DNA of 64,000 nt from JAHBNG01 sp039028975 (GCA_039028975.1 JBCCHB010000081.1:6740-70739), one strand, 5' to 3'; positions 41,565 through 51,523 are shown, numbered from the stretch's first letter. The notes: a model not told the origin generated them from the letters alone. Made by a program: numbers and translations.

Positions 41565-42776
41565 CTAGCTGTGTATGGGGAGCCTGCCTGAGCGATATTC
41601 GGCTTCCCAGAGTGCAACCGTTTCCTCTATATACCGCTCGGCAGGTTGGTCTATACCGTGGGCTTTTATCAGTTCGGGAATCCACTTTTTGCCATACGCT
41701 ACGTGGGTACGTTCATCAGCCATGTCGTACGAGATATATTGAATCGAAAGTGCGTCCTCGTGCTCAACATAGGCTTTGATACTCTCATGGCGATAGGGGA
41801 AAGCGTGAACCTCATTGCCCATGGTTAGTAGCGTGTACTGGGTGGCCGGATCGTATTGACTGCGCCATTCATAGATGAGCGTATTCTGAGGAACATCAGT
41901 ATAGTCGAGCCCGTGTTGTTCGAGCCACTCGATACCTAGCTTACAATGGCGTACCTCGTCATAGCAGTGACGAGCGCTATCATAGGTAAAGGCCCACGGC
42001 ATATTCGGCGAAAGATAGATGACCAAAGCCACTGTCTCTGCGGCCAGCATCTCCTGGCTATAACTCTCAAATTCAAGCTGACGACGGGTGGTCAAGTCAT
42101 CACCACTTATACGCTGACCCGCGTTCCGATTAACCAGCGAAAACCGTTCGTCGCGGGCCGCTTTACGTGGAGCCACAAAGCGGGTAGAAATTGCTGGTGG
42201 TTGCGGGTGATTAAACGGGCGGGTTGGACCATCTTGTTTCTCCGTCCGCCCTGTAACGCCTCCCGCAGCATCTAGCAGTTCAGCCACATATGCTTCCCAC
42301 TCGCCAACGGGGTGATGAGCAAGCGCTTCTTTGGCCCAACGGAGCTGTTCTTCTTTATCGATCAAGATATGTTTAAAGGCGTAGAGCGTAGGCGCATCCG
42401 GATTGGCAAAGGTCTGCTCCATATGCCAGCGGTAGGCTTCAACCAGCGCGGGTTTGATGATTCGAAAGAGACCCGCCAGCAGATCTAGCTCACTCGGGGC
42501 ATGGATCGCTTCAGCCATTAGATACTCTAGAGCTTTATCATCTGGAGGTCTAAAGGCAGGCGTTTGGACTTCACGCAACCGCATATAGAGATGCTGCACA
42601 TGCTGAGCATCTTCCCATAACAAGCGTCCCATCGCCAATTTCAGATCCATATTGGCCGTTGCCGGAAGCCAGCCTGCGAGGATACGCAGCGTCTCGTATT
42701 CGATAAAGCGATAACGATTTACCAATCGTTTATTCTGTTCGAAGTTGATAGATTGTTGTGGTGCTATTATCTGCAT
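41565..42776 (-). CDS. Tandem ferritin-like protein, first bundle degenerate
   Basis: A 403-residue protein of two four-helix bundles. The second (about 225-395) has two ExxH motifs of a di-iron site: YDEVRHCKLG and ADERTHVAYG, plus Glu in MLAAETVALV and YVEHEDALS. The first bundle (15-155) keeps EYETLRILAGWL and LLWEDAQHVQHLY (DxxH) but its last motif reads DKEEQLRWAKE without His. It recalls the DUF455-type ferritin-like family. The role may be oxidative, for instance RNA-modifying or oxygenase chemistry. The start is uncertain: ATG 42776 has GAG at good spacing; ATG 42794 is possible. Confidence 0.75.
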   Translation of the reverse strand: MQIIAPQQSINFEQNKRLVNRYRFIEYETLRILAGWLPATANMDLKLAMGRLLWEDAQHVQHLYMRLREVQTPAFRPPDDKALEYLMAEAIHAPSELDLLAGLFRIIKPALVEAYRWHMEQTFANPDAPTLYAFKHILIDKEEQLRWAKEALAHHPVGEWEAYVAELLDAAGGVTGRTEKQDGPTRPFNHPQPPAISTRFVAPRKAARDERFSLVNRNAGQRISGDDLTTRRQLEFESYSQEMLAAETVALVIYLSPNMPWAFTYDSARHCYDEVRHCKLGIEWLEQHGLDYTDVPQNTLIYEWRSQYDPATQYTLLTMGNEVHAFPYRHESIKAYVEHEDALSIQYISYDMADERTHVAYGKKWIPELIKAHGIDQPAERYIEETVALWEAEYRSGRLPIHS

Positions 42777-42806
42777 GGATCGCTCGATTACCATCTCTGG
42801 ATTCAA

Positions 42807-43593
42807 AATGCTAACTTCCCATTACTAACTTCCCATTACAAAAGTACTGCAAAAGGAACATAAACGCAAAAAAGAAGATTTTTGATTCGTGTCACCGCCT
42901 GTATACATATGTCAATCAATCCCAAAGACGTCTCACTCATATTGTTCCTGCGTCTACGCGTTTTGGACATGGGATATAGATTATTGATACTAGCTGAACG
43001 GTGAATTGCAGTTTGTGAAATAGTGCCGCTCAGCGGCCGTAACGTTGGCGTAAACGCCTGCCTCGCAGTCACGAAATGGGCCTTTGCCCTAAGTGCTTGC
43101 GACCATAGTGAATAAATGAGTCGTCCTGCTACCTAGCAGACCTCAACCGGCTCAGTCCAGGTATGGCTCTGTCTGTGGTCTATCATCTGTCCAGGTCTTG
43201 GTCCTATCGTGGCAATTGGCCTCACAGCCAACGGTCCAAGCGAAGATGATGGAAATGAAGAGGTGACATCATCCTAAGGTTACGGAAAATGGACATACGG
43301 AACGGAGTAACCCGTCAATGACTCTCATAACAACGAGCAGGCAACCAGCCGCAAGTCATAGATGGGAGAGATTGTCCAAGAAGCAAAAGCTCAAGGTAAT
43401 GCTTGGCAAACGCCGTTCTCGCCAGGGCTTCAAAACCATCATCAAGCCAAGCAAGGAGGCGCAAAAACGCCACTTGGTCGCAATGGCCGAAGTTATCAAA
43501 AACAATTGGACCAAGACGGCATATTGACCCTCTGCATGGTCGATCACGGTAGCCCTGAAACCTTCTATATCGATGAGTTGAATGGGCCGCGAT
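42807..43593. other. Degenerate mobile DNA between ferritin-like gene and IS
   Basis: Apart from the maturase remnant, no gene can be supported. A 14-base tandem duplication (CTAACTTCCCATTA) lies at about 42812-42838. Between 43030 and 43330 are several short hairpin-forming stretches that may be the 5' domain of the lost group II intron. The frame ending at the IS border (near 43593) ends LCMVDHGSPETFYIDELNG and may be the tail of some unrelated protein. Confidence 0.4.
43370..43530 (+). pseudogene. Remnant of a group II intron reverse transcriptase/maturase
   Basis: The frame reads KLKVMLGKRRSRQGFKTIIKPSKEAQKRHLVAMAEVIKNN, shown here only in part: GFKTIIKPSKEAQKRHL is the usual start of the maturase domain X of bacterial group II introns. 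The polymerase domain upstream and the DNA-binding part downstream are absent; the frame stops soon after. The 300 bases before it (about 43030-43330) contain GC-rich hairpins that could be intron RNA, but this is uncertain. Confidence 0.6.
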
Positions 43594-45756
43594 GAGAGCG
43601 TTTCATAAATATTTGAGAAAAGTGGGGAGAGTGGCTATGACTCCCCAACGGTTTCGTTTAGAAGGGTAGGGTTATGGTAAAAGCAAGGTATGAAAAGTAG
43701 ACAAGTGCCAAAGTTTGTAAGACCATTAAGTTGCTTAGACAAAAAGGCAATAAACTATGGCACCTACAACAATTATACCTCAAATCGAAACCCTACCCGA
43801 ATCCTTCAAAGCACAAATAGAAGACCCAGCCGAGCAGCAAGTGGTTCTGGATGAGTTGCTGGCGTGGCTCAATGAACAAACAAAGTAGAAGCGAGAAGGG
43901 CATCCACTGGTTCGAATCAAGGAACGCTTTGACCTAAGTGAGATGGTGGCTGGTTGCCAAGGGTTTCACACGCACGAAATGGGCAAACCGGGTCAAGAAG
44001 CGACCTACACCATAGAACAGCTCTGTTGTGCCTTGTTGGTGAAATACGTTTACAACTGGTCCTATGCCAAGACAGCCTATGAATTGGCGAGCCAAGGCCC
44101 GGTGCCTTGGTTTGCCGAGCTAGCCCCATATGGACCGACCATCAGTTCAACGACGCTATGGCGCTTTAACCAGTGGGTGCAAGAGCACCAGCCACGTCTA
44201 TTTTTCAACACCATCCTCAAACAGATTGATGAAGATTTCCCCGAAGAAAGGGAGAAGATGCAGGCGGGTGATACCTACGCCATGTTGGCGGTGGTCAACG
44301 CCCAAAGCCGCACCCAGCTCCTACGCACAAGCTGCCAAAATCTACTCGATGCCATTGAGTCTCCGATACCAGTTGTCTACCACATCCTCATCCCGACTGT
44401 AGACAGAGTTGCGCTCTTTGGTCAGGAGGATGACCCCAAAGAAGCCTGGTTGGAGATTGATGAACGCAAGGCCCTGGAAGTCAAAACGGCTCTGGCAGCG
44501 GCCAACTTTCTCATACAAGTCGAGAATGTGCTGAAAGGACTACCCCTCGCCACCAATGGTCACTACGCCGATATCCTCCTCTGGCAGTCAGTGCTAGACA
44601 AAGTGCTATACGATGAGTTTGAGCTAATTGAGGATGACTCGGGTCCATCCAAAAAGAGCCAACCCCAAACGAAACGATTCAAAGAAGCCAAGTTACTGAC
44701 CAAAGCCCAACGCGAAAAGCGACGCAAATAAGGCACCTATCGCTACGGCTCCACCAAAGAACTAGAGGCTTCCTTCCGCAACCACGGCAAGTCCAACGAC
44801 TTTGGCTACAATATCTCCATTGCTGCAACTGACAACTTTATCCGAGAGATTGCCGCTGCCACCGGAGCCACCCCTGACCCAACTGGCATTCCCCTCATGC
44901 TTGAGGCCCAAATGGAGAATCTTGGGACTGTGCCTGACAAATTTGTCTACGACAGAGCGGCTGGCTACCCCATCTATTTTCATCAAGTACATAAGGCCAC
45001 TGATGGCAAAACCCAACTGGTTGCCCACCTCATTGAAACCGGTAAGAAGAAAGAGAAAGAGCTCTATGGACCCAAGGATTTTACGCTGGATGAGGACCGT
45101 GTCTTGACCTGTCCTGCTGGTCAGCAAACCTCTCATACCTCTCGCAGCAAGAACTCTGATGGTTGGGATTTCCGCTTTTCTGCCAAAACTTGCCAGGGTT
45201 GTGTATTACTCGACAAGTGTCGCCCTGATACCAAACCGACCAGCCGTCGTTCTGTCTTTATTTCAGACTATCGCTATTTTCAATGGGGGGTCCTTGCCTA
45301 CGCCGAGACTGACCAATTCAAGGTTGATATGAAGTTCCGAGCCAACATCGAGCGCATCATTGCCGCCCTTGTTCGCTACAATGGTGGCCGAAGAGCCAAA
45401 TCCAACGGCCTTGAGGCCGCCGACTATCAGGCTCGCTCCGCTGCCACCGCTTACAACCTCAAGCGCTGGCTTAAGCTCAACGATGAATCCTAAACTCGTC
45501 ACCTTTTACCTCAGCCTCCAATCTCCCAGCTCATGCAGGCACGCTTGACAATCTAACGATTACTCGCAACTCCCCTGGCTACAGGTTTCCCCTGCCACGC
45601 CTCTGCTCTTTTTGCCCTCTGATGCCCGCTCTTTGGGACTCTTGACTCCCTATCGGCCATAACCTCACACTCTTTTGGCCTTTTCATTCGACTCTTGACA
45701 AAAAAACAGAGTTCTTTTTTCCCAGGCACACCATCCCTTATTTATGAAACGCTCTC
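43594..45756. mobile_element. Insertion sequence, 2.16 kb
   Basis: The terminal inverted repeats are GAGAGCGTTTCATAAATA at 43594-43611 and its complement at 45739-45756, identical for 18 bases. One long transposase frame fills the middle. No clear target duplication is seen (flanks CCGCGAT and CGCATAG), so either it has decayed or a rearrangement has joined the element to new flanks. The right flank begins within a duplicated piece of the NHL gene about seven bases on. Confidence 0.82.
43757..45493 (+). pseudogene. IS transposase interrupted by two in-frame stops
   Basis: A single frame of 578 codons runs from the ATG at 43757 to the stop near 45493, broken by TAG at 43886-43888 and TAA at 44729-44731. 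The parts fit one DDE transposase: an N-domain (YTIEQLCCALLVKYVYNWSY), first acidic residue in AGDTYAMLAV, second in VYDRAAGYPI, a Cys-rich block (CQGCVLLDKCRPD) and a closing FRANIERIIAALVRYNG. It recalls IS1182 or an ISNCY group, but I cannot settle the family. No frameshift is present, so inactivation is recent. Confidence 0.8.
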
Positions 45757-45763
45757 CGCATAG

Positions 45764-46187
45764 GCCATACGGCAAATTGATTCTAGCTCTGGTCGCGCTT
45801 GTGCCGTCCAGCGAGAAGCCAGCTTCGCCGTGTCCTGCAATGGTAGTAATGATGCCCTCCATACTCACTCGGCACACCACATGGTAGATTTTGTCCGCGA
45901 AGTAGAGGTTGCCCGCGCTGTCGAAATCAATGGCGGTTGGCGTACCGATTTTAGCCTGGGTCGCCAGACCGCCATTGCCTGAATAGCCCGGTAACCCTAC
46001 ACCAACCGCGGTGGAAATCAGACCCGTCTGGGCATCAATGCGGCGAATACGACCCGCGCCATCACCTATATAAATATCATCGCTCGGATCAACGGCCACG
46101 GCTTCGATCTGCATAAAGCTGGCCGAGCTGGCGGGGCCACCATCGCCCTTGTCCCAGCGGCCTTCGCCACCATCCCACGGGAACGTA
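45764..46187 (-). pseudogene. Partial duplicate of the NHL-repeat gene
   Basis: About 424 bases match the inside of the gene at 39327-41453 (39578-40005 there) at roughly 95% identity; shared text includes GDGAGRIRRIDAQTGLIS and TAIDFDSAGNLYFADKIYHV. The match begins about seven bases beyond the IS end and stops abruptly at 46187. It has neither start nor a natural end; the frame runs into the IS. Confidence 0.9.
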
Positions 46188-46475
46188 CAACTGCTCTATC
46201 TCTGACGTCAATCGCACTTCCATTTGGCTGATTCGACCTTTACCACATTGGCGATTCTCTCTCCAATATTCTCTGACACATGCCAAGTGAGACGGTTGTC
46301 ATCGAAAAGGTCCCATGGGCTTCAATTGGACCTCGCTCTGGTCGTGCGACGCTTGCCTTCGGTAGCAAACGACATTAGGTAAATTACGTATGCAGCATAA
46401 CTCAGCACACAAAAATGCAGGGGAAAGAAAACTCCCGCCCCTGCCTGTTGAGTCAGATATTACGGTAAATACAGT
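46188..46475. other. Gap with a possible ISL3 transposase trace
   Basis: No gene can be supported. On the plus strand near 46275-46350 the frame reads ETVVIEKVPWASIGPRSGR, resembling the CPxHG...VPWA region of ISL3-family transposases, with stops on either side. It is at most a decayed trace. The DUF3179 gene ends at 46476 on the other strand. Confidence 0.3.
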
Positions 46476-47726
46476 CTAGCTACCATATAGCCCTGTATTA
46501 GGGAAAAATGCACTCCAGGCGAACCAGAAGTGGTCGAAGCTAAGGACTCGTTCAAGCTGCGTACCAGCCAGTTCCCCGTCCACAGCTTCACCAGTGATAA
46601 GCCACGTGCTACCAGTTTCCTCATCTGAGAAGGTGCCATCTTCATTATCAACGAAGGTTAACGTTTGGTCGCCCACCTGTCGATTGTAGACACCCACGCT
46701 ACCGACATCACGACCGTTTTCGATGATGGACGAGTCAAGCGCACTCGCAGTACCATCCTTATGCAGAACGACAAGAGACATGTCAGCAACCTCATCATTA
46801 ATGGCCCCTTCGTCGCTGGCATCGCTGAATGAGTAGGCCATAATTGTGCCGTCCAAATCTATGCCAACGACACGCTCAAGGGCAGCAAGGCGCTCATCAA
46901 TCTCGCCAGAGAATAAGAATGGACGTGCAGATGTGTCATACCCTCCGTAGGGATTTGCACCATACTGTCGACGAAAGTCCGGCGTCTCCATAACCAATCC
47001 ATCTTCGTAGCGATCGACGAAGTCTGCAAAGCTCAAAACCTGGCTTGGCAGGAAAGTCAACTGTCGTCCAGCATATTCACCAATAAGTCCCTCACCCGTA
47101 AACTGCTGCCACCACGTCTCTGTCTGGCGATCATACATAATCAGATCACTATTACGCAAACGACCCGTGGTACCAAAATCGAGAATTTGCCCATCGAATT
47201 CTCGGTCGAATACAATACTGGCGTTGCAGAGCGGACAGAAGGTCACGGAAACAGGTTTTCCCCCTACCTCATCATTAACAATTTCATGCCAAATTAGAAT
47301 GGATAGCGGATAGGCTTTGGCTTCACCTTCATGGGTAAATACAATGACCGGTTCCTGCTCGCTGAGTCGTTCTGTTGCATCCACCGCAGGTTCAAATGTA
47401 GGATCATCGACGCTTGGGATTCCATCTTTCGGGGGACCCCCTGACAAAATTTCCGAATATTCAACAGTTCGTTGGCTGAAATCTGTCGTCCAGTTGGCCG
47501 TATTGAACGGTGGAGCTTCAGCAGGTAAGAGTTCAACATCAGTCGCTAATTCTGGATCGCTAGATTCGGCCTCCATCGATTCTTCTTGAGCCATACCTTC
47601 TTCCTGTGCAGGCTCATCGGCTGTATCAGATGATGCAGTGGGCAACATCTGCATCGTACAGGCCGCAGTCATAAAAACCATCACCACCGCCAAGACTAAC
47701 CACTCTAAACGCAATTTTTGCAACAC
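46476..47726 (-). CDS. DUF3179 lipoprotein
   Basis: A 416-residue lipoprotein. The signal peptide (LRLEWLVLAVVMVFMTAAC) ends in a lipobox, followed by an acidic linker. The DUF3179 domain shows GGPPKDGIPSVDDP, IWHEIVNDEVGGKPVSVTFCPLCNAS, DFGTTGRLRNSDLIMYDRQT and WWQQFTGEGLIG; the CPLCN Cys pair is the family's mark. A second lobe repeats a Gly-Ser-Thr-Trp motif near the end. Function unknown. I chose the GTG at 47726 because GGAGG lies five bases upstream, though ATGs at 47747 and 47795 are in frame. It is transcribed alone. Confidence 0.88.
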   Translation of the reverse strand: MLQKLRLEWLVLAVVMVFMTAACTMQMLPTASSDTADEPAQEEGMAQEESMEAESSDPELATDVELLPAEAPPFNTANWTTDFSQRTVEYSEILSGGPPKDGIPSVDDPTFEPAVDATERLSEQEPVIVFTHEGEAKAYPLSILIWHEIVNDEVGGKPVSVTFCPLCNASIVFDREFDGQILDFGTTGRLRNSDLIMYDRQTETWWQQFTGEGLIGEYAGRQLTFLPSQVLSFADFVDRYEDGLVMETPDFRRQYGANPYGGYDTSARPFLFSGEIDERLAALERVVGIDLDGTIMAYSFSDASDEGAINDEVADMSLVVLHKDGTASALDSSIIENGRDVGSVGVYNRQVGDQTLTFVDNEDGTFSDEETGSTWLITGEAVDGELAGTQLERVLSFDHFWFAWSAFFPNTGLYGS

Positions 47727-48148
47727 GGTTTCCTCCGTATTTATCATAGGATGTTTGAAATGCACAGATACTGTTACAATGTGCCACAAGATCATAGCAC
47801 AGGATGTAGCATGGCCTACGCGAAGTGCACTGGAGGATTTTTATGGTTTATCACACCTACTTCGTCGATTTTCACCTGACTTTTGTACAATTGCACTGTT
47901 GCTCAAATGCGCATCTCCATAAGTGGTTCAACTCGCTGAATAGTGCAGCTTTCTTTTGCTGCCCGTATTGAACGACAGGGTGCACCAGAGCCACTTGAGT
48001 GAATCATGGCTGGTATCGACTCAATTTGGAAAGAACACAATTTCCGGACTACGTTTCCGCCACAGGCACCAACGATCCATCATCATATTTGGGTGTCTAT
48101 GGCTATCAAATTCGACTAAGGTTTCCCCTGTGCTGTTTACTCATGCTG
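47727..48148. other. Intergenic region, 422 bp
   Basis: It lies between the DUF3179 gene start and the end of the sugar-permease gene. The DUF3179 promoter must be here. A 43-codon plus-strand frame at 47843-47974 follows GGAGG at good spacing, but its composition (five Cys, many His and Phe) is unlike the local genes and I do not call it. Confidence 0.45.
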
Positions 48149-49048
48149 TTAACCCTTAAGTGCTCCGTCTGCCAGGCCACGTACAAAGTGCTTCTGTGCC
48201 AAGAAAAATACAATTGCAATCGGCAGTGTGGAAAAGACCATGCCCGCTGCAATCACGTTGAAGCTGCCATAAAAGGCCGAATTGAGCATGAGAATACCCA
48301 GCGTGATAGGAAAGAACTCTTCGCTAGTTAGATAGATGAGTGGGCGCAGGTAATCTCCCCACGTTGCCGCAAAAGCTGTTGTTGCAGCAAAGGCTAAGGT
48401 TGGCCGTGTTAACGGCAGCATGATCTGCCAAAAGATGCGAAATTCTCCAGCTCCGTCCACAATCGCCGCGGACTCCAGTTCCTGAGGCAAGCCCTGAAAT
48501 GCCTGTCGCATGAGGAAGATGGTAAAGGCACTGGTCCAGACTGGCACAATCAGGCTCTGATAGTTATTTAATCCCAATAAGGCTTTTACGACCAGGTAAG
48601 TTGGAATCAGCGTCGCCTCGACCGGGACAATAAAGGTTGCCAGAATCAACCCGAAAATTAGATTGCGCCCAGGAAATCGCCAACGCCCTAGCACATAGCC
48701 CGCCAGGGACGAGACAAAGAGCATGGGCACAATCTCTCCGATTACGTAGATAAAGCTATTGACCAGGAAGCGCAGGAAGGGGAACTGATTCACCAATTCG
48801 CCAAAGTGATAGGCCGTTGGCGTCCAGCCACCGACCCAGGGTAGTAGATTAGGGGGGAAGGCGTATGGGTTCACCGATGAAGGCGAAATCGATACCGCAA
48901 ACATCCACAGAAACGGGTAGATAAAGGCAATGCAGAGGGGTGTCATCACCAGGATGGTCAGCAGATCGCCCCAGGCAAATTTATGTCGAGTGGCTAAGGC
49001 CGCTCTAGCCATTGGCTGCGATTGGGATGTCGATCGAAAAAGCGCCAC
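48149..49048 (-). CDS. Sugar ABC transporter permease (MalG-like)
   Basis: A 299-residue permease with six spans. The EAA loop reads ELESAAIVDGAGEFRIFWQIMLPLTRP, given here in two parts: the AAIVDGAGEF core and IMLPLTRP. The family's later block FAATWGDYLRPL is also present. It is the last gene of a binding protein/MalF/MalG set, 16 bases after MalF. Members of this CUT1 group import oligosaccharides or glycerol phosphates. The ATPase is absent from the window, so a shared MsmX/UgpC-type ATPase is expected elsewhere. Confidence 0.93.
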   Translation of the reverse strand: MALFRSTSQSQPMARAALATRHKFAWGDLLTILVMTPLCIAFIYPFLWMFAVSISPSSVNPYAFPPNLLPWVGGWTPTAYHFGELVNQFPFLRFLVNSFIYVIGEIVPMLFVSSLAGYVLGRWRFPGRNLIFGLILATFIVPVEATLIPTYLVVKALLGLNNYQSLIVPVWTSAFTIFLMRQAFQGLPQELESAAIVDGAGEFRIFWQIMLPLTRPTLAFAATTAFAATWGDYLRPLIYLTSEEFFPITLGILMLNSAFYGSFNVIAAGMVFSTLPIAIVFFLAQKHFVRGLADGALKG

Positions 49049-49064
49049 TAGCCTTGATCCCTCA

Positions 49065-49982
49065 CTATTGATTTCTCTCAGAAATTTTTAGGCTCAGCCA
49101 GGTTAGCAGCAGGATCCCCACCGTCATTACCATGGCCATGGCTGACGCATAGCCAAAGCGGAAGTGCTGAAATGCCTGCTGATAAACGGTCAGCATGACG
49201 CTTTGCGTGGCCAATCCAGGCCCGCCATTGGTCATCACAAAGACTTCGCCAAAGAGCTTCAGGCTGCCAATGGTAGCGATGATTACGACCAGCGTTGCCA
49301 TTGGTCGAATCTGGGGTAAAATCACATGCCAGAGCCGTTGCGTCCAGTTTGCACCATCGATCATAGCCGCCTCAACCAGCTCGGATGGCACGTTCTGCAA
49401 GCCAGCCAGATATAGAATGGCATAGTAGCCGCTCGACTTGAAGACCGTCACCGACATGATAGCCCACAACGCCCAATTGCTCTTTTTTAGGAACGAGATA
49501 GGTTCATATTCGGCACCAAAAAGCCCAAAGAGCCGGATGAGTAGCTCATTAACAACCCCATCGCTGCGATAGATATAGATAAAGACCGTTGCTACCACTA
49601 CCATAGAGATAATATGGGGAAAATAAACCCCTGCCCGAAACAGACCAATCCCCTTGAATGCTCGGTTGAGCGGAAAAGCCATCAGCAGCGGTACCACCAC
49701 CAAAAACGGAATAACGCCCAGCGCATACCGAAGCACCACCCAAATCGCGGCCTGGAAGATCCTATCCTCGAAGATGCGACTATAGTTCTCCAACCCCACA
49801 AAGACGCTGGGGACACCCGGCGTGTAGCGCGTAAAACTGATCCCGACGCCCCACAGCAGCGGGATTAGCAAGAAAACGACCAATCCTAGTAAAGCAGGTG
49901 CTAGAAAGAGGTAGGCCAAGTAGGTCCGCCGTTGCTGTAGGCTCATGCGGCGCCCTGCTTGTGGTTGAGTAGTGACAGCCAT
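49065..49982 (-). CDS. Sugar ABC transporter permease (MalF-like)
   Basis: A 305-residue permease with six spans and the EAA loop ELVEAAMIDGANWTQRLW. It opens with a basic, cytoplasmic N-terminus (RRMSLQQRRTYLAYLFLAP), as CUT1 MalF-type subunits do, and has the FGEVFVMTNGGPG motif just after the EAA loop. It lies 164 bases after the binding-protein gene and 16 before MalG. The same substrate considerations apply as for its partner. Confidence 0.93.
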   Translation of the reverse strand: MAVTTQPQAGRRMSLQQRRTYLAYLFLAPALLGLVVFLLIPLLWGVGISFTRYTPGVPSVFVGLENYSRIFEDRIFQAAIWVVLRYALGVIPFLVVVPLLMAFPLNRAFKGIGLFRAGVYFPHIISMVVVATVFIYIYRSDGVVNELLIRLFGLFGAEYEPISFLKKSNWALWAIMSVTVFKSSGYYAILYLAGLQNVPSELVEAAMIDGANWTQRLWHVILPQIRPMATLVVIIATIGSLKLFGEVFVMTNGGPGLATQSVMLTVYQQAFQHFRFGYASAMAMVMTVGILLLTWLSLKISERNQ

Positions 49983-50146
49983 GGTCTGTAAGATGATTAA
50001 GTTGAGAGGTTGAATAAGACAACGAGGATGAGGGAATGACCAAGGATGCGGATCATCTCAACGGCGTTGATCGCCCGCTTTGCGAACATCTTGTCACCTC
50101 AATCATTCCGTCAACTCTCTGCTCCGCTCAGGGCGAGCCTGTCATC

Positions 50147-51523
50147 TTAGGAAACTCCTGCTTCCAGTGCTGCCTCAACGGCCCCGTTAATTTCCTCTTC
50201 CCACTTAGCGAGGAAGTCGGCTGTGGGCATATTGCCTTCGACCAGAGCTAGTTCATCGTTGGCGACAAGTTGCCAGACCTCTTCGGCTACAGTCGTCCAG
50301 TAGAAGACGGGCTTGCTCTTGGGTTCTATGGCAACGCTCTTCATGTCGGCAATACCGATATCGATGGACTTGCGGATAAGCTCGGCTTGGTAGTTCTCTG
50401 GCTCTTCTGCGGGCGGCTCGGTGAAGAATGGATCATCCAGCGCTGGCAGATAGGCTGGCGCAATGGCTACAGCTTTGGCAAAAGGCACAAAGTTCTCGGT
50501 GCGCACAACCGAGAGAACAAAGTCCACGGCCACGTCAGCATTGGGTGAGTCTTTGGAGATGACAAAGATCTGCGGGTCCGCGGCAATGCGGTTGGCACTA
50601 CCCACAGCTGTGGGTATCACGTCAAATTCCCCTGCTTCGAGCACTTCATTTTCAGTACGGTTCAAAATCCATGGCCCGGTGTTGATAAAGGCCCCAATAT
50701 CCTGCCAGAACCAGTCGATGGCGACGCGGAAGTTGGGGCAAGCATATCCATCTGGGCTGAGCATCCCCTCTTCGTTTAGGGCGAGGATTGTGTCGATATG
50801 CGCCGCCCACTCTGGCGTGTTGACCGCAGCAGCGGAGCCGTCTTCATTGAGCAGTTCCAGTCCCTCCTCAAAGGCCCAGGATTGGCTGTTCCAGCAATCA
50901 ACCCATGGGAATACACCACTCCCCCACACCTCCTGCCCACTACGACCGATGTCGAACACATCTTGCCATGTGGCGGGCGGATTGGCCAGATCGACTCCGG
51001 CGGCTGCGGCTAGCTTGCCGTTGACAACTGCAGGACGAGCGAACGTGGTATACCAAGGGATTGCATAGTGGTTGCCCCCAATAGCACCCGATTCCCAGAA
51101 GCCACCAAATGCCTCTTGATCCTCTGTTGGTACCAAATCATCCAACGCCCGTACAGCTCCCAGCTCAATAAATCGTGCCATCTGATACATGTTGGCTGCA
51201 TCAGGCGCATTGCCGCCAGCCAGCGTTGTCGCATACTTTTGGGCTACCTCGTTGCCCGGCACGTCAACCCAATCGATAGTAACGTTTGGGTTCGCCTCTT
51301 CGTAGGCATCAATGTACCCCTGCATAATCTCGCCAAAGGTACTCTTAAGGTTAATAGTCCACCACTCGATCGTAATTTCACTATCGCCCGTACCACCACC
51401 GGAATTTGCAGGTGTACCCGCCTGAGGAACAGCACAGGCAGAGAGGAAGTTTCCAGCTATAGCTGCAGTACCAAATAGGGTGGTACCCCGTAAGAAATCA
51501 CGTCGGGAAAGGTGCTGTTTCAT
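50147..51523 (-). CDS. Sugar ABC transporter substrate-binding lipoprotein, Tat-type
   Basis: A 458-residue family-1 binding protein. The N-terminus holds a twin-arginine motif (SRRDFLRG), a hydrophobic stretch and lipobox LSAC at about residue 30, so it is a Tat-exported lipoprotein. The mature part shows EITIEWWTINLKSTFG, TTLAGGNAPDAANMYQM, AIPWYTTFARPAVVNGKL and a later FVISKDSPNADVAVDFV, all usual for MalE-like proteins. The leader ACACAAGGAGAACC is shared with the peptide-type binding protein. It feeds MalF/MalG downstream. Confidence 0.93.
   Translation of the reverse strand: MKQHLSRRDFLRGTTLFGTAAIAGNFLSACAVPQAGTPANSGGGTGDSEITIEWWTINLKSTFGEIMQGYIDAYEEANPNVTIDWVDVPGNEVAQKYATTLAGGNAPDAANMYQMARFIELGAVRALDDLVPTEDQEAFGGFWESGAIGGNHYAIPWYTTFARPAVVNGKLAAAAGVDLANPPATWQDVFDIGRSGQEVWGSGVFPWVDCWNSQSWAFEEGLELLNEDGSAAAVNTPEWAAHIDTILALNEEGMLSPDGYACPNFRVAIDWFWQDIGAFINTGPWILNRTENEVLEAGEFDVIPTAVGSANRIAADPQIFVISKDSPNADVAVDFVLSVVRTENFVPFAKAVAIAPAYLPALDDPFFTEPPAEEPENYQAELIRKSIDIGIADMKSVAIEPKSKPVFYWTTVAEEVWQLVANDELALVEGNMPTADFLAKWEEEINGAVEAALEAGVS

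Noticed and set aside
43757..45493. Programmed readthrough of TAG and TAA in the transposase
   Set aside because: Both codons act as normal stops throughout the window, and two different stops in one IS gene are more simply explained by decay.
47843..47974. A 43-codon frame with GGAGG upstream
   Set aside because: Its Cys/His-rich composition and lack of any context make chance likelier; only the ribosome site speaks for it.
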